A stretch of DNA of 41,804 bases from an uncultured cyanobacterium (GTDB taxonomy: Bacteria; Cyanobacteriota; Cyanobacteriia; Cyanobacteriales; FACHB-T130). A model generated the notes under the pieces. That model searched no databases and had not been told where the DNA came from. It was given only the letters and a program-made list of their open reading frames with translations. A program made the position numbers and the translations under genes. The stretch is from positions 1-41,804 of the forward strand of contig CAKZHE010000141.1 of assembly GCA_936920195.1 (NCBI GenBank), read 5' to 3'. This document shows, one piece after another, positions 34,001-41,804 of this stretch; within the stretch, counting starts at the first letter, position 1; each line of letters starts with the position of its first letter.

Positions 34001-34639
34001 AATGTTGCCTGTTGGGGCGGCAATATTTCCGGTGTTGATGACTGTGCCGCCTAAAAGGTTTATATCTCCAGCGGTAGTAGTTAAGTTGCCAGCGTTGATG
34101 ATACTGCCTGGTTGGTTGTTATTAAAGGCAAATACGCTGGGTGTTCCAATTAAGGTGGCATAATTGTTATTTCCGGTGGCATCAAACCAGTTGTTATTAC
34201 TAAAACCAATTCCTGTCGCAGTTGTGGCAGTGAAGGAGGCGGGAACGTTTAAACTAGCGTTGTTGCCAAAGACAATTCCGGCAGGATTGATTAAATATAA
34301 GTTGGAGTTGCCACCACTAACTTGAATAAGTCCATTAATAATGGAGGCGTTGCCGCCTGTAACTCTGCCGAGAATGTTTTGAATATTAGGATTAGACAGG
34401 AAGTTGGCGATTTGATTGGCATCTAAGCCAAATTGACTAAAGCTGTGAAAGAGATTCGCGCCATCGCCGGACAAACTCCCACCTGTGATGTTGTAGGTTT
34501 GTCCGTTAATGTTGACTATTGTGCCTGTGCCATCGGGTGCGGTGGTGATGTTTTGGGCAATGGCTGGGGTAAGGGCTACTGCTCCCATCCAGGGAAGGGT
34601 CGCCAGTAAACAACTAACGGCTTTTAGGGGTAATTTCAT
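31040..34639 (-). CDS. TpsA exoprotein: filamentous-haemagglutinin-type adhesin with DUF4347 and beta-helix repeats
   Basis: This 1199-residue secreted protein has a signal peptide (residues 1-29, ending TPAIAQ) and a TPS secretion domain (about 30-165; [28 protein letters not shown]). A DUF4347 domain follows (about 345-510; [29 protein letters not shown]). Next comes a long right-handed beta-helix built from NSTISGNSA-type repeats (about 560-830), closing with a choice-of-anchor-like [22 protein letters not shown]. An Ig-like domain lies at about 970-1040. The C-terminal ~70 residues ([15 protein letters not shown] ... [22 protein letters not shown]) resemble the end of AlbA_2-type intracellular domains, which is unexpected. 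It probably acts in adhesion or aggregation at the cell surface. Its TpsB follows downstream. Confidence 0.88.
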   Translation of the reverse strand: MKLPLKAVSCLLATLPWMGAVALTPAIAQNITTAPDGTGTIVNINGQTYNITGGSLSGDGANLFHSFSQFGLDANQIANFLSNPNIQNILGRVTGGNASIINGLIQVSGGNSNLYLINPAGIVFGNNASLNVPASFTATTATGIGFSNNNWFDATGNNNYATLIGTPSVFAFNNNQPGSIINAGNLTTTAGDINLLGGTVINTGNIAAPTGNINIAAVPGSNLLRISQPGHLLSLEIISPTNNPSVTALSLPQLLTAAGNIGSATGVTINPDGTVQLTGSGLTVNNGDVTIAGNVAAQNVTLLAANPVNPTNPNLIRTFDGTESAPTVIIAPNSSNPLNDFVFLDNQVKDYQTLLYGGKPGTTTVVVTARDNGIAKVTNTINGLTGITNLHIISEGDTGNFWLGKDFVTSDYLSRYTGDLQQWKSSLASSAEILLYACNVANGSTGQAFVNNLHDVTGINIAASIDKTGNANLGANWNLEYNTGTNTPSLALLPSVLADYQYKLATLTVLNNSDSGANSLRNQIAAATAGDTIAFDTTGVFATAQTITLTSTLSINKNLTINGTGASNLTVSGNNAVQVLNISGVGVTVNIDSITIANGSIATNGGGISVGAGSTLNLSNSTVSGNSANSGGGIYNRGTATITNTTISGNTTSANGGAIFNNSGGTVNLTNSVISNNSSFNGGGINNNNSTISITNSTISGNRSYSGGTGAGLINGGTATVTNSTISGNSASNLGGGIRNLQTLTLINSTISGNSANASGGGIYNDSGVATIINSTITNNTADSGNNGTGNGGGIFRAGGTVNVKNTIVAGNFDTPNNAGPGTINPDVSGTFTDNGNNLIGINQGSASFVNGTNGNIVGTFATPINPQLTALGDYGGPTKTHALLLGSAAINAGNNTGATTTDQRGATRIVGGTIDIGAYESAGFGLTPTGTPQSTAINTAFATPLQVQVIELAFNKPLSAPGVSITFTLPSSGASGTLGSGFTLVTDRTGKVTNPFTANGVGGTYTVTASATGLTSATFNLTNIASTTTNFQPNSEIASATQRTYTPPTTTAQTNTSTAVLGCGGGDTSALGNAVGGAIPAVAAMMNSGGGSVSIIMGGAFPSCGDGLAALPGNQSQLSEYLYHQVQQKIGNEYRHLVHVSFSNSPGKATAIIQVDKAAQPAFLNQEGKQVFYIRQGEEQRVLSPTEQEEYIRKNWQF

Positions 34640-34695
34640 ACTTTAGATGGATGACGGGAGATTTTTTTGGAGATAAGAGAATTATACAGCGATCG

Positions 34696-35679
34696 CTATG
34701 ACAGAGTTTCGTTAAAATACTTTAGTGCTGCTAGATTTGTTCGGTACTGTTCCACAACTGCTAACAATTTCTCAGATAACCAACTATCCCATTGAGGATA
34801 AATTGGCAATCGAGCAACTAACTGCCAATCTGCCGCTGCTAAAATTTGGGTCAGGGTTTGGCGATCGCCATGATGATAATCTGGATTTACCTCATCTTTG
34901 GGGACTATTCCCCCTAAATCCCTCGCCCCGGCGGTTAAACAAGATAGCAACCAATTAGTATTTGTGATTAAATTAGGCGGAATCTGGATGGTAATTTCTG
35001 CTGGTAGAATTTCCCTCGCTCGGTGAATTAACCCGGGTAGTTGCTGAAGATTAAAAGTTGGTGTTTGACAAGTTTGCTGACTGCCGGGACTATGGGGTTG
35101 TAAAATTACTTCTTGGATGTGACCGTAACGAGAATGTAAAAGAGCGATCGCTTCTAAACTTGCCCACCAATCAGCCTCCGTTTCCCCAATCCCCAGCAGC
35201 AATCCGGTGGTAAAAGGAATTTGCAACTCTCCCGCCTGTACTAATTGTTGCCATCTCACCTCCGGCACTTTACTCGGTGCGTGACGATGAACAGTTTTCC
35301 CTAACTCTGGCGTTAGTTGTTCCAGCATTAACCCCATCGACACATTTACCCGCTTTAACTGGCTCATTTCCTCCCAGCTTAAGGGACCAGCATTCGTGTG
35401 GGGCAAGAATCCCCTCTCCAGCGCCAACTCTCCCAATTGGTAAATTAGTTCCACCCAAGCTTGCCGCTGAGAACTTTGGGGATGTACTTCTCCACTCAGG
35501 ATTAAAATCTCCGAAATTCCTTGCTGTTGCAGGCTTTGCAGTTGTTTCTCTGCCTCTGCCAAAGTCAGCCAAGGACTCTTGCCAAGATCAGTCCGAAAAT
35601 TGCAGTAGGTACAGCGGTTAAAGCACTCGTAAGTCGGTACCAGGGTGTAGGCGGGGCTAAATGTAACAATTTTTGACAT
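34696..35679 (-). CDS. cofG: FO synthase subunit CofG (radical SAM)
   Basis: CofG is one half of the enzyme that makes the deazaflavin FO, which in cyanobacteria serves as the antenna chromophore of some DNA photolyases. The radical SAM cluster motif CFNRCTYC is at about 19-26 (Cys19, Cys23, Cys26). The sequence continues LILSGEVHPQS, TNAGPLSWEEM and VSMGLMLEQLTPEL, as in the family. The length of 327 residues is normal. The partner cofH is not in the window. It lies 57 bases upstream of the tpsA gene on the same strand and is divergent from psbA, sharing a 213-base spacer. Confidence 0.93.
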   Translation of the reverse strand: MSKIVTFSPAYTLVPTYECFNRCTYCNFRTDLGKSPWLTLAEAEKQLQSLQQQGISEILILSGEVHPQSSQRQAWVELIYQLGELALERGFLPHTNAGPLSWEEMSQLKRVNVSMGLMLEQLTPELGKTVHRHAPSKVPEVRWQQLVQAGELQIPFTTGLLLGIGETEADWWASLEAIALLHSRYGHIQEVILQPHSPGSQQTCQTPTFNLQQLPGLIHRAREILPAEITIQIPPNLITNTNWLLSCLTAGARDLGGIVPKDEVNPDYHHGDRQTLTQILAAADWQLVARLPIYPQWDSWLSEKLLAVVEQYRTNLAALKYFNETLS

Positions 35680-35795
35680 CAGAGTAACAGAAGATAAAAT
35701 TCTTTAAAGGCTTTTACAGAAAGACTTTCCGGGGTTTGATGGGCAGTAAAATAGCGTGAAAAGTGAAGATTTGTAAAAAAACTTTGAGCAAACAC

Positions 35796-35825
35796 TTTAC
35801 AAACGGTAACAATCTGTTTTATAGT
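35796..35825 (+). promoter_or_regulatory. psbA promoter
   Basis: TTTACA (35796-35801) and TATAGT (35820-35825) have an 18-base spacer, about 68 bases before the psbA ATG. The leader contains a short hairpin (GGTAG around AAAAAAA to CCTACC, near 35833-35850). Both features are typical of cyanobacterial psbA upstream regions, but the regulation (light response) is inferred, not seen. Confidence 0.65.
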
Positions 35826-35892
35826 CAAAGCACGGTAGAAAAAAACCTACCGCATATTATTCCCGAACATTCTTAACGCACTCATCAAAACC

Positions 35893-36975
35893 ATGACCAC
35901 AACAGTACAACGTCGCGAAAGCGCCTCCCTGTGGGATCGCTTCTGCTCGTGGGTGACCAGCACCGATAACCGGATTTATGTCGGTTGGTTCGGAGTCATC
36001 ATGATCCCCACCCTGTTAACCGCCACCATCTGCTACATCATCGCCTTCATCGCTGCACCTCCCGTAGACATCGATGGCATCCGCGAACCCGTAGCTGGCT
36101 CCTTGCTCTACGGCAACAACATTATTTCTGGCGCAGTCGTACCTTCTTCTAACGCCATCGGCCTGCACTTTTACCCCATTTGGGAAGCCGCCAGCCTGGA
36201 TGAATGGCTGTACAACGGTGGTCCCTACCAGCTAGTCGTATTCCACTTCCTGATCGGCATCTTCGCCTACATGGGACGGGAATGGGAATTCAGCTACCGC
36301 TTAGGAATGCGTCCTTGGATCTGCGTCGCCTACAGCGCCCCAGTTGCCGCCGCTTCCGCAGTATTCTTAGTCTACCCCTTGGGTCAAGGTTCCTTCTCTG
36401 ACGGTATGCCCCTGGGAATCAGCGGCACCTTCAACTTCATGATCGTGTTCCAAGCTGAACACAACATCTTGATGCACCCCTTCCATATGCTAGGAGTAGC
36501 TGGTGTATTCGGTGGATCGCTATTCTCCGCCATGCACGGTTCCTTAGTGACCTCCTCGTTGGTACGGGAAACCACCGAAATTGAAAGCCAAAACTACGGT
36601 TACAAATTCGGACAAGAAGAAGAAACCTACAACATCGTGGCTGCACACGGTTACTTCGGTCGGTTGATCTTCCAATACGCTTCCTTCAACAACAGCCGCT
36701 CCTTGCACTTCTTCTTGGGTGCATGGCCTGTAATCGGAATCTGGTTCACCGCCCTAGGCGTAAGCACCATGGCCTTCAACCTGAATGGATTTAACTTCAA
36801 CCAATCAGTTCTAGATAGCCAAGGCCGAGTGATCAACACTTGGGCAGACATCATCAACCGCGCCAACTTAGGGATGGAAGTGATGCACGAACGCAACGCG
36901 CACAACTTCCCCTTAGACTTAGCCGCTGGTGAAGCTGCTCCCGTTGCTCTCTCTGCTCCTGCTATCAACGGTTAA
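35893..36975 (+). CDS. psbA: Photosystem II D1 protein
   Basis: D1 is the reaction-centre protein of photosystem II in the thylakoid membrane. It is 360 residues, full length, with the processable tail ending at Ala344 (HNFPLDLA then a 16-residue extension). Mn and cofactor residues are intact: Tyr161, Asp170, Glu189, His190, His198, His215, His272, His332, Glu333, His337, Asp342. Residue 130 is Glu (YMGREWE), the variant linked to high-light D1:2 forms in Synechococcus. Phe124, Tyr126 and Met127 follow the common pattern. Codon choice is more G/C-rich and uniform than in neighbours, as expected for highly expressed genes. A strong terminator follows at 37021-37056. Confidence 0.99.
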   Translation: MTTTVQRRESASLWDRFCSWVTSTDNRIYVGWFGVIMIPTLLTATICYIIAFIAAPPVDIDGIREPVAGSLLYGNNIISGAVVPSSNAIGLHFYPIWEAASLDEWLYNGGPYQLVVFHFLIGIFAYMGREWEFSYRLGMRPWICVAYSAPVAAASAVFLVYPLGQGSFSDGMPLGISGTFNFMIVFQAEHNILMHPFHMLGVAGVFGGSLFSAMHGSLVTSSLVRETTEIESQNYGYKFGQEEETYNIVAAHGYFGRLIFQYASFNNSRSLHFFLGAWPVIGIWFTALGVSTMAFNLNGFNFNQSVLDSQGRVINTWADIINRANLGMEVMHERNAHNFPLDLAAGEAAPVALSAPAING

Positions 36976-37020
36976 TTCCAAAATCCAGAAGTTGATTAAC
37001 TCAACTTCTGAAGAAGAAAG

Positions 37021-37056
37021 AAAAAGCGCTCTCCGATTGGAGAGCGCTTTTTCTTT
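37021..37056 (+). terminator. psbA terminator
   Basis: A 14-base perfect stem (AAAAAGCGCTCTCC / GGAGAGCGCTTTTT) with a GATT loop, followed by CTTTT, lies 45 bases after the stop. It should also terminate in the opposite direction because the left arm begins with an A-run. Confidence 0.9.
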
Positions 37057-37093
37057 TGGACTTAGGAGTAATGAAGGGGGAGAACAAACCGAA

Positions 37094-37184
37094 CAGGACT
37101 TACGCATTTACTCCACATATAGCGTTGATGGTGCGTTACGCTGCGCTAACACACCCTACTGATAGAGGTATTGCGTAAGTCCTG
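37094..37184. mobile_element. MITE-like element (family A, copy 4)
   Basis: It has perfect CAGGACTTACGCA / TGCGTAAGTCCTG ends, 91 bases in total. The interior has GGTGCGTTACGCTGCGCTAAC and ACACCC, a different palindrome from the other three copies. It lies between psbA and the second TpsB gene. Confidence 0.85.
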
Positions 37185-37247
37185 CCGAAAAGATCATAGA
37201 CATCCTGTATAAACCTCTATGGCTTTCGGGTGGTGTTTTTGGGCAAT

Positions 37248-38846
37248 TCAAAATTGATATTGCAGGTTAAAATGCAGGCGCAAATCGCCAGATTTGGTTA
37301 ATGTAGCACCGTCGATAGCATAACCAAGATCTACCCCCGCATTGAACTGATTGGGTAAATTCCACCGCCATCCCATCCCCGCCGTCCAGATATTATCATG
37401 GCGAACCTCACCCGGCAACGGATTTTGTCGCCAGTAGCGTCCAAAGTCAGTAAAAACCAACAGGCGATCGCCTGCACCCAAATCAGGAGTATAAATTTCT
37501 AAACTGGCGCAAATGCCATCATCTCCAGCAACTTCTCTTTCTTCCAAACCGCGAATTGTTCTCGCTCCACCCAAGCCAAGTTGCTCTCCAGCAATTAACG
37601 GTTGTCCAGCATATTGTCCAGCGATTTGAAAATTCAACAACCAACCTGCTATTTGTCGTTGATAGCTTAAATTTCCTTCCACTAAACTCCAATTTACTGT
37701 TGCTCCTAAACGGCTATTATTATAGGTTTGCTCATCATTTTTACCCAAAATACCGGGAATATTCCGCTGATAGTTCACCCCAAACCCAAAATTTTCTTCT
37801 CCCCATCGAGCAGTATATTGATAGCCCAAACTAATCGGCACAGCAGCAACGTCTGCGCCTAAATTAATTCCAAAAAAATCAATGGTATTTTGAAATAATC
37901 GATAATCCAACCCTAAATCTAGAGTATGACGTTCTAGGGCGCTACGGCTGAGATTGTGTAATAAATGCAATCCTGTGCCATAACCCCTACCAGTAACATT
38001 AAAAATATCGGCAATTCGCCCACTGTTAACATCAGAATAACTGGCATTGAAGTTAATTTCATCACCCCATTCTGGGATCGGTGCTTGATAAAATAAACCA
38101 AATTGTCTTACTTTGTCTAATTTTTCTGGGGATAGGGTAAGACTAAAAGCTGCTAAATGTCCTCTTTCCCAAAGATTGCTATTTTGTCCAAATAAACTTA
38201 ATCGAGTGCGCCCAGTTAATTCAGTACCAGTATTATCTAATCTAATTGCCCAGTGTTGGGGATTGCTATCTTGAACTTTAATTTCTACTTTGCTAGTGCC
38301 GGGAGCGGCAGATTGAAAATCCAGAATTAATTGTCTATCGGAATTATCGTTGGCTAAAAATAATTGTCGAGCTAAAATATTTAGATTGGGAGAACTGCCT
38401 TCTTGCAATGCTGGTAAAGCGGCGCGAATGGTTTCGTTACTAAAATGCTGATTGCCTGTAATCGTAATTTTGGCAAGGCGAATTTCCACCACTTCTATTT
38501 GAAATATGCCATCTAAATCTAAGCGTTGGGGCAAGTTGATGCTGACTAATCCATAGCCAGCGGCTTGATAAGCTTGCCGTAAGGTTTCTTGAGCCGCAAT
38601 TAAATCTGAAAGGGTGCGATTTTCCCCTAAAAAGATTTGCAGTTGAGCTTGTAATTCTGCCGTTGAAAGTAAAGTGTTGCCTTGCAGTCGAAATTCTTTG
38701 ATGGGAAAGCGGAGAGATTCTGGGGAATTTTCTGATGATTGAGCAATTAAATTGGACTGATTTTCCAATGGCCTAGGTTGGCTAGATTGCCAGCTTGTAG
38801 ATTCTAGCGCGATCGCACTCCCAAAAGCAATCAAAGACTCGATCAT
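37248..38846 (-). CDS. Second TpsB outer-membrane transporter (ShlB/FhaC/HecB family)
   Basis: This 532-residue two-partner-secretion pore has POTRA-type domains at about 45-200 (FRLQGNTLLSTAELQAQL, QIEVVEIRLAKITITG) and a beta-barrel of about 210-532 with the loop-6 motif LGGARTIRGLEERE. It ends FNLQYQF, an outer-membrane C-terminal signature. The N-terminus (MIESLIAFGSAIALESTS) is only weakly signal-like. It has no adjacent TpsA; it lies 3' of psbA, convergent with it, and is only distantly similar to the first TpsB in the window. It may serve the TpsA at 31040-34639 or a distant one. Confidence 0.88.
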   Translation of the reverse strand: MIESLIAFGSAIALESTSWQSSQPRPLENQSNLIAQSSENSPESLRFPIKEFRLQGNTLLSTAELQAQLQIFLGENRTLSDLIAAQETLRQAYQAAGYGLVSINLPQRLDLDGIFQIEVVEIRLAKITITGNQHFSNETIRAALPALQEGSSPNLNILARQLFLANDNSDRQLILDFQSAAPGTSKVEIKVQDSNPQHWAIRLDNTGTELTGRTRLSLFGQNSNLWERGHLAAFSLTLSPEKLDKVRQFGLFYQAPIPEWGDEINFNASYSDVNSGRIADIFNVTGRGYGTGLHLLHNLSRSALERHTLDLGLDYRLFQNTIDFFGINLGADVAAVPISLGYQYTARWGEENFGFGVNYQRNIPGILGKNDEQTYNNSRLGATVNWSLVEGNLSYQRQIAGWLLNFQIAGQYAGQPLIAGEQLGLGGARTIRGLEEREVAGDDGICASLEIYTPDLGAGDRLLVFTDFGRYWRQNPLPGEVRHDNIWTAGMGWRWNLPNQFNAGVDLGYAIDGATLTKSGDLRLHFNLQYQF

Positions 38847-38955
38847 AACTCACCAGCCGAAAGCGAGTGTACCAAATTCTCCTATTTTTAGCACAGGGCG
38901 TTACGCTATTGCAATATTTTAGGCTTGTCACGCCACTACTGCTTCTAAGATACAA

Positions 38956-39014
38956 GGGGCGGGTTTATTTAAGTTATTGGTGAGGATCAAAATTTATCCC
39001 CAAACCCGCCCCTA
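38956..39014. repeat. GGGGCGGGTTT palindrome (family C, copy 5)
   Basis: GGGGCGGGTTTATTT ... AAACCCGCCCC arms around a core of AAGTTATTGGTGAGGATCAA, closest to copies 1 and 4. Confidence 0.8.
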
Positions 39015-39048
39015 CAAAAATTATCTGATTCATTTAGATGCGCTATAT

Positions 39049-39189
39049 CTACAGGTTGATTTTTTTAGCAACTTGAACAGCGGAAAGATAGGAAATGGGG
39101 ACACCATCTGGACAGATTTTTTCTAAACCAAGGATGGAAAAACCAAGTTGAGCAAATTCTATTGTCGCCACTCCTAGTCCGCATCCTAA
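39049..39189 (-). pseudogene. Relic of a SAM-dependent methyltransferase
   Basis: On the minus strand a 46-codon open segment reads LGCGLGVATIEFAQLGFSILGLEKIC and ends in a stop after VQVAKKINL. This is motif I plus the acidic end of motif II of a class I methyltransferase. A TGA lies two codons before the motif and no start or downstream domain is present. It is a fragment left by gene decay, unrelated in position to the intact methyltransferase at 12581-13429. Confidence 0.55.
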
Positions 39190-39237
39190 AAAACCTCACG
39201 GGAGCTTGGAAACCGAGTAGCTTTAGCCCAGAGAGTG

Positions 39238-39951
39238 TCAAGGCATAACTTTAATGCTCCCCCTAGCAATTAGCTGTCCTGGGGTGAGAGCTAATTCTTT
39301 AAAATCAACTTCCGCCCCTAAATCAATCGGGAAACTATCTAAATCTCTCTCTACTAATTCCCCAGCAATATAGATTTGTAGGGGGGCTAACCGCAGTTCC
39401 CTGCCGCTAGCTAATTGAATGCCAGTTTTCACCAGTACCGGGGTTGATTCTCCCTCAGTCCCTAGAATTGCTCCTTCCAAACTCAAAAGATTCTCGGCGA
39501 TCGCCACTTTTGACCAACTAATATTCCCATCAGAGGATGGATCTGTTAGAATAGTAGTAACTGAAGGTGTCAGCAGTGTTTTAAACAACTCAGTCAAAGC
39601 ATTTGACAACAAGGAAGACCCAAGAGAAGCCTTGAGGTCAGCTTCCTCCAAAAACAACTCTGCTGTCACTGGGATTGGCTCTAGCAGGCGCAGGGGCTGA
39701 CCCCGCAGAACTTGCCCCAAATTGATGCGGATATTCTCTCCCGTCACCCGAATTTGACTGAGGTGCAACCCTTGATAAACCGCATGACGAGCCGCCAGAT
39801 TAACTTGGGGAATGTGTCCAGAAATGATTTGGCGATCGCCCCCAGTAATCTCCACGTGCAAATCTGCCACCTGAGAAACTTGCGATCGCAGCCACAGATG
39901 CAATGCAGGCGACAAGACAGTACCAATAATCCGGCTATGCTTAGGAGTCAA
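39238..39951 (-). CDS. DUF2993 (LmeA-like) protein
   Basis: This protein is 237 residues with the DUF2993 pattern (SQVADLHVEITGGDRQIISG, LHLSQIRVTGENIRINLG, VTAELFLEEADLKASL). Members are predicted lipid-binding, outer-face proteins; the mycobacterial LmeA binds phosphoinositides, but the cyanobacterial role is unknown. No clear signal peptide is visible. The start is uncertain: the frame opens with TTG 39951 and no ATG or ribosome site is nearby. It is divergent from the pseudouridine synthase gene. Confidence 0.75.
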   Translation of the reverse strand: MTPKHSRIIGTVLSPALHLWLRSQVSQVADLHVEITGGDRQIISGHIPQVNLAARHAVYQGLHLSQIRVTGENIRINLGQVLRGQPLRLLEPIPVTAELFLEEADLKASLGSSLLSNALTELFKTLLTPSVTTILTDPSSDGNISWSKVAIAENLLSLEGAILGTEGESTPVLVKTGIQLASGRELRLAPLQIYIAGELVERDLDSFPIDLGAEVDFKELALTPGQLIARGSIKVMP

Positions 39952-40054
39952 TAAATTTTACTATTCCTGTAATATTTATACATAGTTTACACGCACCATC
40001 CCCTCTCGGATGTCCTCAATCCTAAATCCCCTGTCCAGCTTGGCAGTCCCGACT

Positions 40055-40846
40055 ATGCCTCCTGAAAGGCTCCAAAAAATAATTTCTCAATGGGGTATTG
40101 CCTCTCGGCGCGAAGCCGAGAAAATGATCCTCGCCGGACGAGTGCGCTTAAACGGTACTATCGCCCATCTGGGACAAAAAGCCCATGCTGATATTGACAG
40201 CATCGAAGTTGATGGCACAATTGTGAAACCGACTAACCGCCCCAAACGGTTATATATTTTACTAAATAAACCAGCCGGAACCGTTTCCACCTGCCGCGAC
40301 CCCCAAAATCGCCCCACAGTGTTAGATATTTTGCCCCCAGAACTCCGAAAAGGTCAAGGATTGCGCCCAGTAGGACGCTTAGATGCTAATTCCACAGGAG
40401 CTTTACTATTAACTAATGATGGCGCGATCGCCTTCAGTTTAACCCATCCCCGCCATCACATTGCCAAAACTTATCAAGTTTGGGTAGAGGGACATCCCCC
40501 AGAATCAGTTCTCCAAGCATGGCGCAAAGGTATCATTTTATTAGGGAAAAAAACCCTCCCAGCCCAAGTCCAAGTATTAGGTCAAAACCCTACTCAAACT
40601 CATTTAGAAATTATATTGACCGAAGGCCGCAATCGGCAAATCCGGCGCATTGCAGATAGGTTAGGCTATCCAGTAGTGCATCTCCATCGTACCGCCATTG
40701 GCAATATCTACTTGCAAAGACCAGGCCAGCATTTATCGCCCAGTAGTTACCGCTTTTTAGAAGATTTTGAAATTAGTTTTCTCCAAGACCAAGTGAATTT
40801 AACATCAATAAGAGTGCCAGCAGACATCAAGGAGCAGCGTGTATGA
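40055..40846 (+). CDS. rluB: RsuA/RluB-type pseudouridine synthase
   Basis: This protein isomerises uridine to pseudouridine in rRNA. An N-terminal S4 RNA-binding domain (about 1-60; RLQKIISQWGIASRREAEKMI) is followed by the synthase domain, with the catalytic Asp in GRLDANSTGALLLTND. GRNRQIRRIADRLGYPVVHLHR completes the core. The C-terminus extends a little beyond the core (LEDFEISFLQDQ). The exact rRNA target is inferred. An upstream ATG at 40010 is also in frame and adds 15 residues; I prefer 40055 because the S4 domain starts there. It overlaps the rodZ-like gene by four bases (ATGA). Confidence 0.88.
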   Translation: MPPERLQKIISQWGIASRREAEKMILAGRVRLNGTIAHLGQKAHADIDSIEVDGTIVKPTNRPKRLYILLNKPAGTVSTCRDPQNRPTVLDILPPELRKGQGLRPVGRLDANSTGALLLTNDGAIAFSLTHPRHHIAKTYQVWVEGHPPESVLQAWRKGIILLGKKTLPAQVQVLGQNPTQTHLEIILTEGRNRQIRRIADRLGYPVVHLHRTAIGNIYLQRPGQHLSPSSYRFLEDFEISFLQDQVNLTSIRVPADIKEQRV

Positions 40847-41616
40847 AGGAGAAACCACTAAGTCTTCAGCAAAGACAGGTAGAGAAGCTGAAAGAGCTAG
40901 GGGCTTACCTCCGGCAAGTGCGGCAGGAAAGATCTCTTCCCCTGGAAGACGTAGCCAGTAAAACCAGAATTAGCGCTCGTCTGCTCAGAGCCATTGAACA
41001 AGGCAGGCTGGAGCAACTGCCAGAACCAGTCTATATCCAAGGTTTTATTCGCCGATTCGCCGATGTCTTGGGTATGGATGGGGAAGAATTTGCCAGCGAC
41101 TTTCCCACCGGAGTAGGATTTTTCCGCATTAATTATTCCTGGCGAGATCTGCCCGCCGCCCAACTGCGACCAATCCATCTCTACTTGCTGTACATATTGC
41201 TGGTCATTGCTGCCGTCCAAGGACTATCCTATACGATCAACCGCTCGGCAGTTCAAGCCCAACAAGAGAGCAAGCAAAGCAACCCTCAATCAGCTGCAAA
41301 GATTACTTTTGAAGCCAAAAGTTCTGCCTCAGCAGTGAAACCAGGGAGTCAGCCCTCCACCCCCAATCAGCCTGTCAAAGTGGGCGTAACGCTAAAAGAG
41401 CAATCTTGGATCAAAGTCATTGCTGATGGTAAAACTGAGTTTGAAGGGGTGCTGAATGAGGGAGAACAAAGGACTTGGGTAGCTAAAGAGAAACTAATTG
41501 TCCGTGCTGCCAATGCTGGGGGAGTGTTAGTTGTTTTTAACGACCAAAAGGCCAAAACCTTGGGAGATCCTGGTCAAGTCCAGGAAGTAACTTTTGAAGC
41601 TAATCGTCGATCCTGA
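40843..41616 (+). CDS. rodZ: RodZ-like cytoskeletal membrane protein
   Basis: This 257-residue protein has a cytoplasmic HTH domain of the RodZ type at about 15-75 (LGAYLRQVRQERSLPLEDVASKT, RISARLLRAIEQG). A single transmembrane helix lies at about 112-125 (LYLLYILLVIAAVQGL). A Ser/Lys/Pro-rich linker and a C-terminal DUF4115 domain (about 180-245) follow. RodZ links MreB to the cell-wall elongation machinery, consistent with murE elsewhere in the window. Its start overlaps the stop of the pseudouridine synthase gene (ATGA), suggesting coupled translation. Confidence 0.9.
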   Translation: MKEKPLSLQQRQVEKLKELGAYLRQVRQERSLPLEDVASKTRISARLLRAIEQGRLEQLPEPVYIQGFIRRFADVLGMDGEEFASDFPTGVGFFRINYSWRDLPAAQLRPIHLYLLYILLVIAAVQGLSYTINRSAVQAQQESKQSNPQSAAKITFEAKSSASAVKPGSQPSTPNQPVKVGVTLKEQSWIKVIADGKTEFEGVLNEGEQRTWVAKEKLIVRAANAGGVLVVFNDQKAKTLGDPGQVQEVTFEANRRS

Positions 41617-41804
41617 TCCCGATCGCCGCTTAATATTGAGTATATAGGTAGTGAAGGTGGCTCAAGGGCGATCGCGATCGCCCAATTCTATCTATCAACA
41701 CCATTTTAAAGATTCATAAAGCCATTTAATGTCAACTGCCCCACCCACAAGGGGATGGGGCTTGTAACTAGGAAACAGAATTTCCTGAAACATCCGGGGT
41801 ATTG
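41617..41804. other. Intergenic tail with HIP1 sites and a GCCCCA/TGGGGC hairpin
   Basis: The last 188 bases contain overlapping HIP1 octamers (GCGATCGCGATCGC, near 41669-41682) and a hairpin, GCCCCACCC with GGATGGGGC, near 41741-41761. The latter resembles the subterminal hairpins next to IS200/IS605-type ends, but no transposase is in view. No gene is recognised. Confidence 0.45.

Noticed and set aside
31296-34163. Many long plus-strand ORFs opposite the TpsA gene
   Set aside because: They are antisense shadows of a low-complexity repeat-rich gene (Leu/Pro/Val-rich products) with no ribosome sites.
36651-37107. Minus-strand ORFs across the end of psbA
   Set aside because: Shadows of the highly conserved psbA gene and its terminator; no independent support.
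41741-41761. End of an IS200/IS605 transposon
   Set aside because: Only a subterminal-like hairpin is present, with no transposase or TnpB in view, so I did not call a mobile element.

Overview
The window is chromosomal DNA from a filamentous-type (Oscillatoriales-like) cyanobacterium. It carries psbA (photosystem II D1), ldpA, a homogentisate phytyltransferase, a Ycf45-like ATPase, a DICT-domain kinase and Uma2-family genes. The HIP1 octamer (GCGATCGC) is very frequent, and heptanucleotide STRR blocks and several palindromic intergenic repeat families are present. The genus is an inference; I ran no database search.

Layout. 0.2-3.6 kb: a DUF3611 membrane protein, serS, and a cell-wall amidase/glucosaminidase. 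3.6-4.1 kb: a good promoter, a tRNA-like 3' half and an STRR block. 4.1-5.6 kb: murE. 5.6-9.0 kb: two divergent histidine kinases, one PAS type and one DICT type in which glutamine replaces the usual phospho-acceptor histidine. 9.0-15.2 kb: an accessory stretch with a broken Uma2 gene, an intact Uma2 gene, a lipoprotein, a short-chain dehydrogenase, a methyltransferase, a two-gene cassette (Gly/Ala-rich membrane protein plus PD-(D/E)XK nuclease) and a third Uma2 gene. 15.4-18.6 kb: the Ycf45-like R3H ATPase and ldpA. 19-21 kb: a STAND (NB-ARC-like) NTPase among repeats. 21.5-24.2 kb: an esterase, small ORFs and a ferredoxin. 24.2-28.7 kb: cimA, hpt, a Tat-exported Rieske protein and an HTH protein. 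28.9-38.8 kb: a two-partner secretion region (TpsB, a 1199-residue TpsA, a second TpsB) interrupted by cofG and psbA. 39-41.6 kb: a methyltransferase relic, a DUF2993 protein, then an rluB-like pseudouridine synthase overlapping a rodZ-like gene.

How the genes work together. Housekeeping functions are translation (serS), peptidoglycan synthesis and morphogenesis (murE, amidase, rodZ), isoleucine and tocopherol synthesis (cimA, hpt) and photosynthesis or light/redox sensing (psbA, ldpA, cofG). Between them lie conflict-type genes (nuclease/membrane cassette, STAND NTPase, Uma2) and secretion genes (TpsA/TpsB). The best candidate for an undescribed system is the 13.5-14.3 kb membrane protein plus nuclease cassette. 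Two other signals deserve a look: a repeated intergenic 13-codon micro-ORF (near 54, 2122 and 18986), and the promoter plus tRNA-like 3' half at 3.75-3.9 kb.

The intergenic DNA is unusually rich in repeats. I distinguish at least five families by their inverted ends. Several sit at gene ends, and two unrelated genes finish with the same repeat-derived codons and stop.
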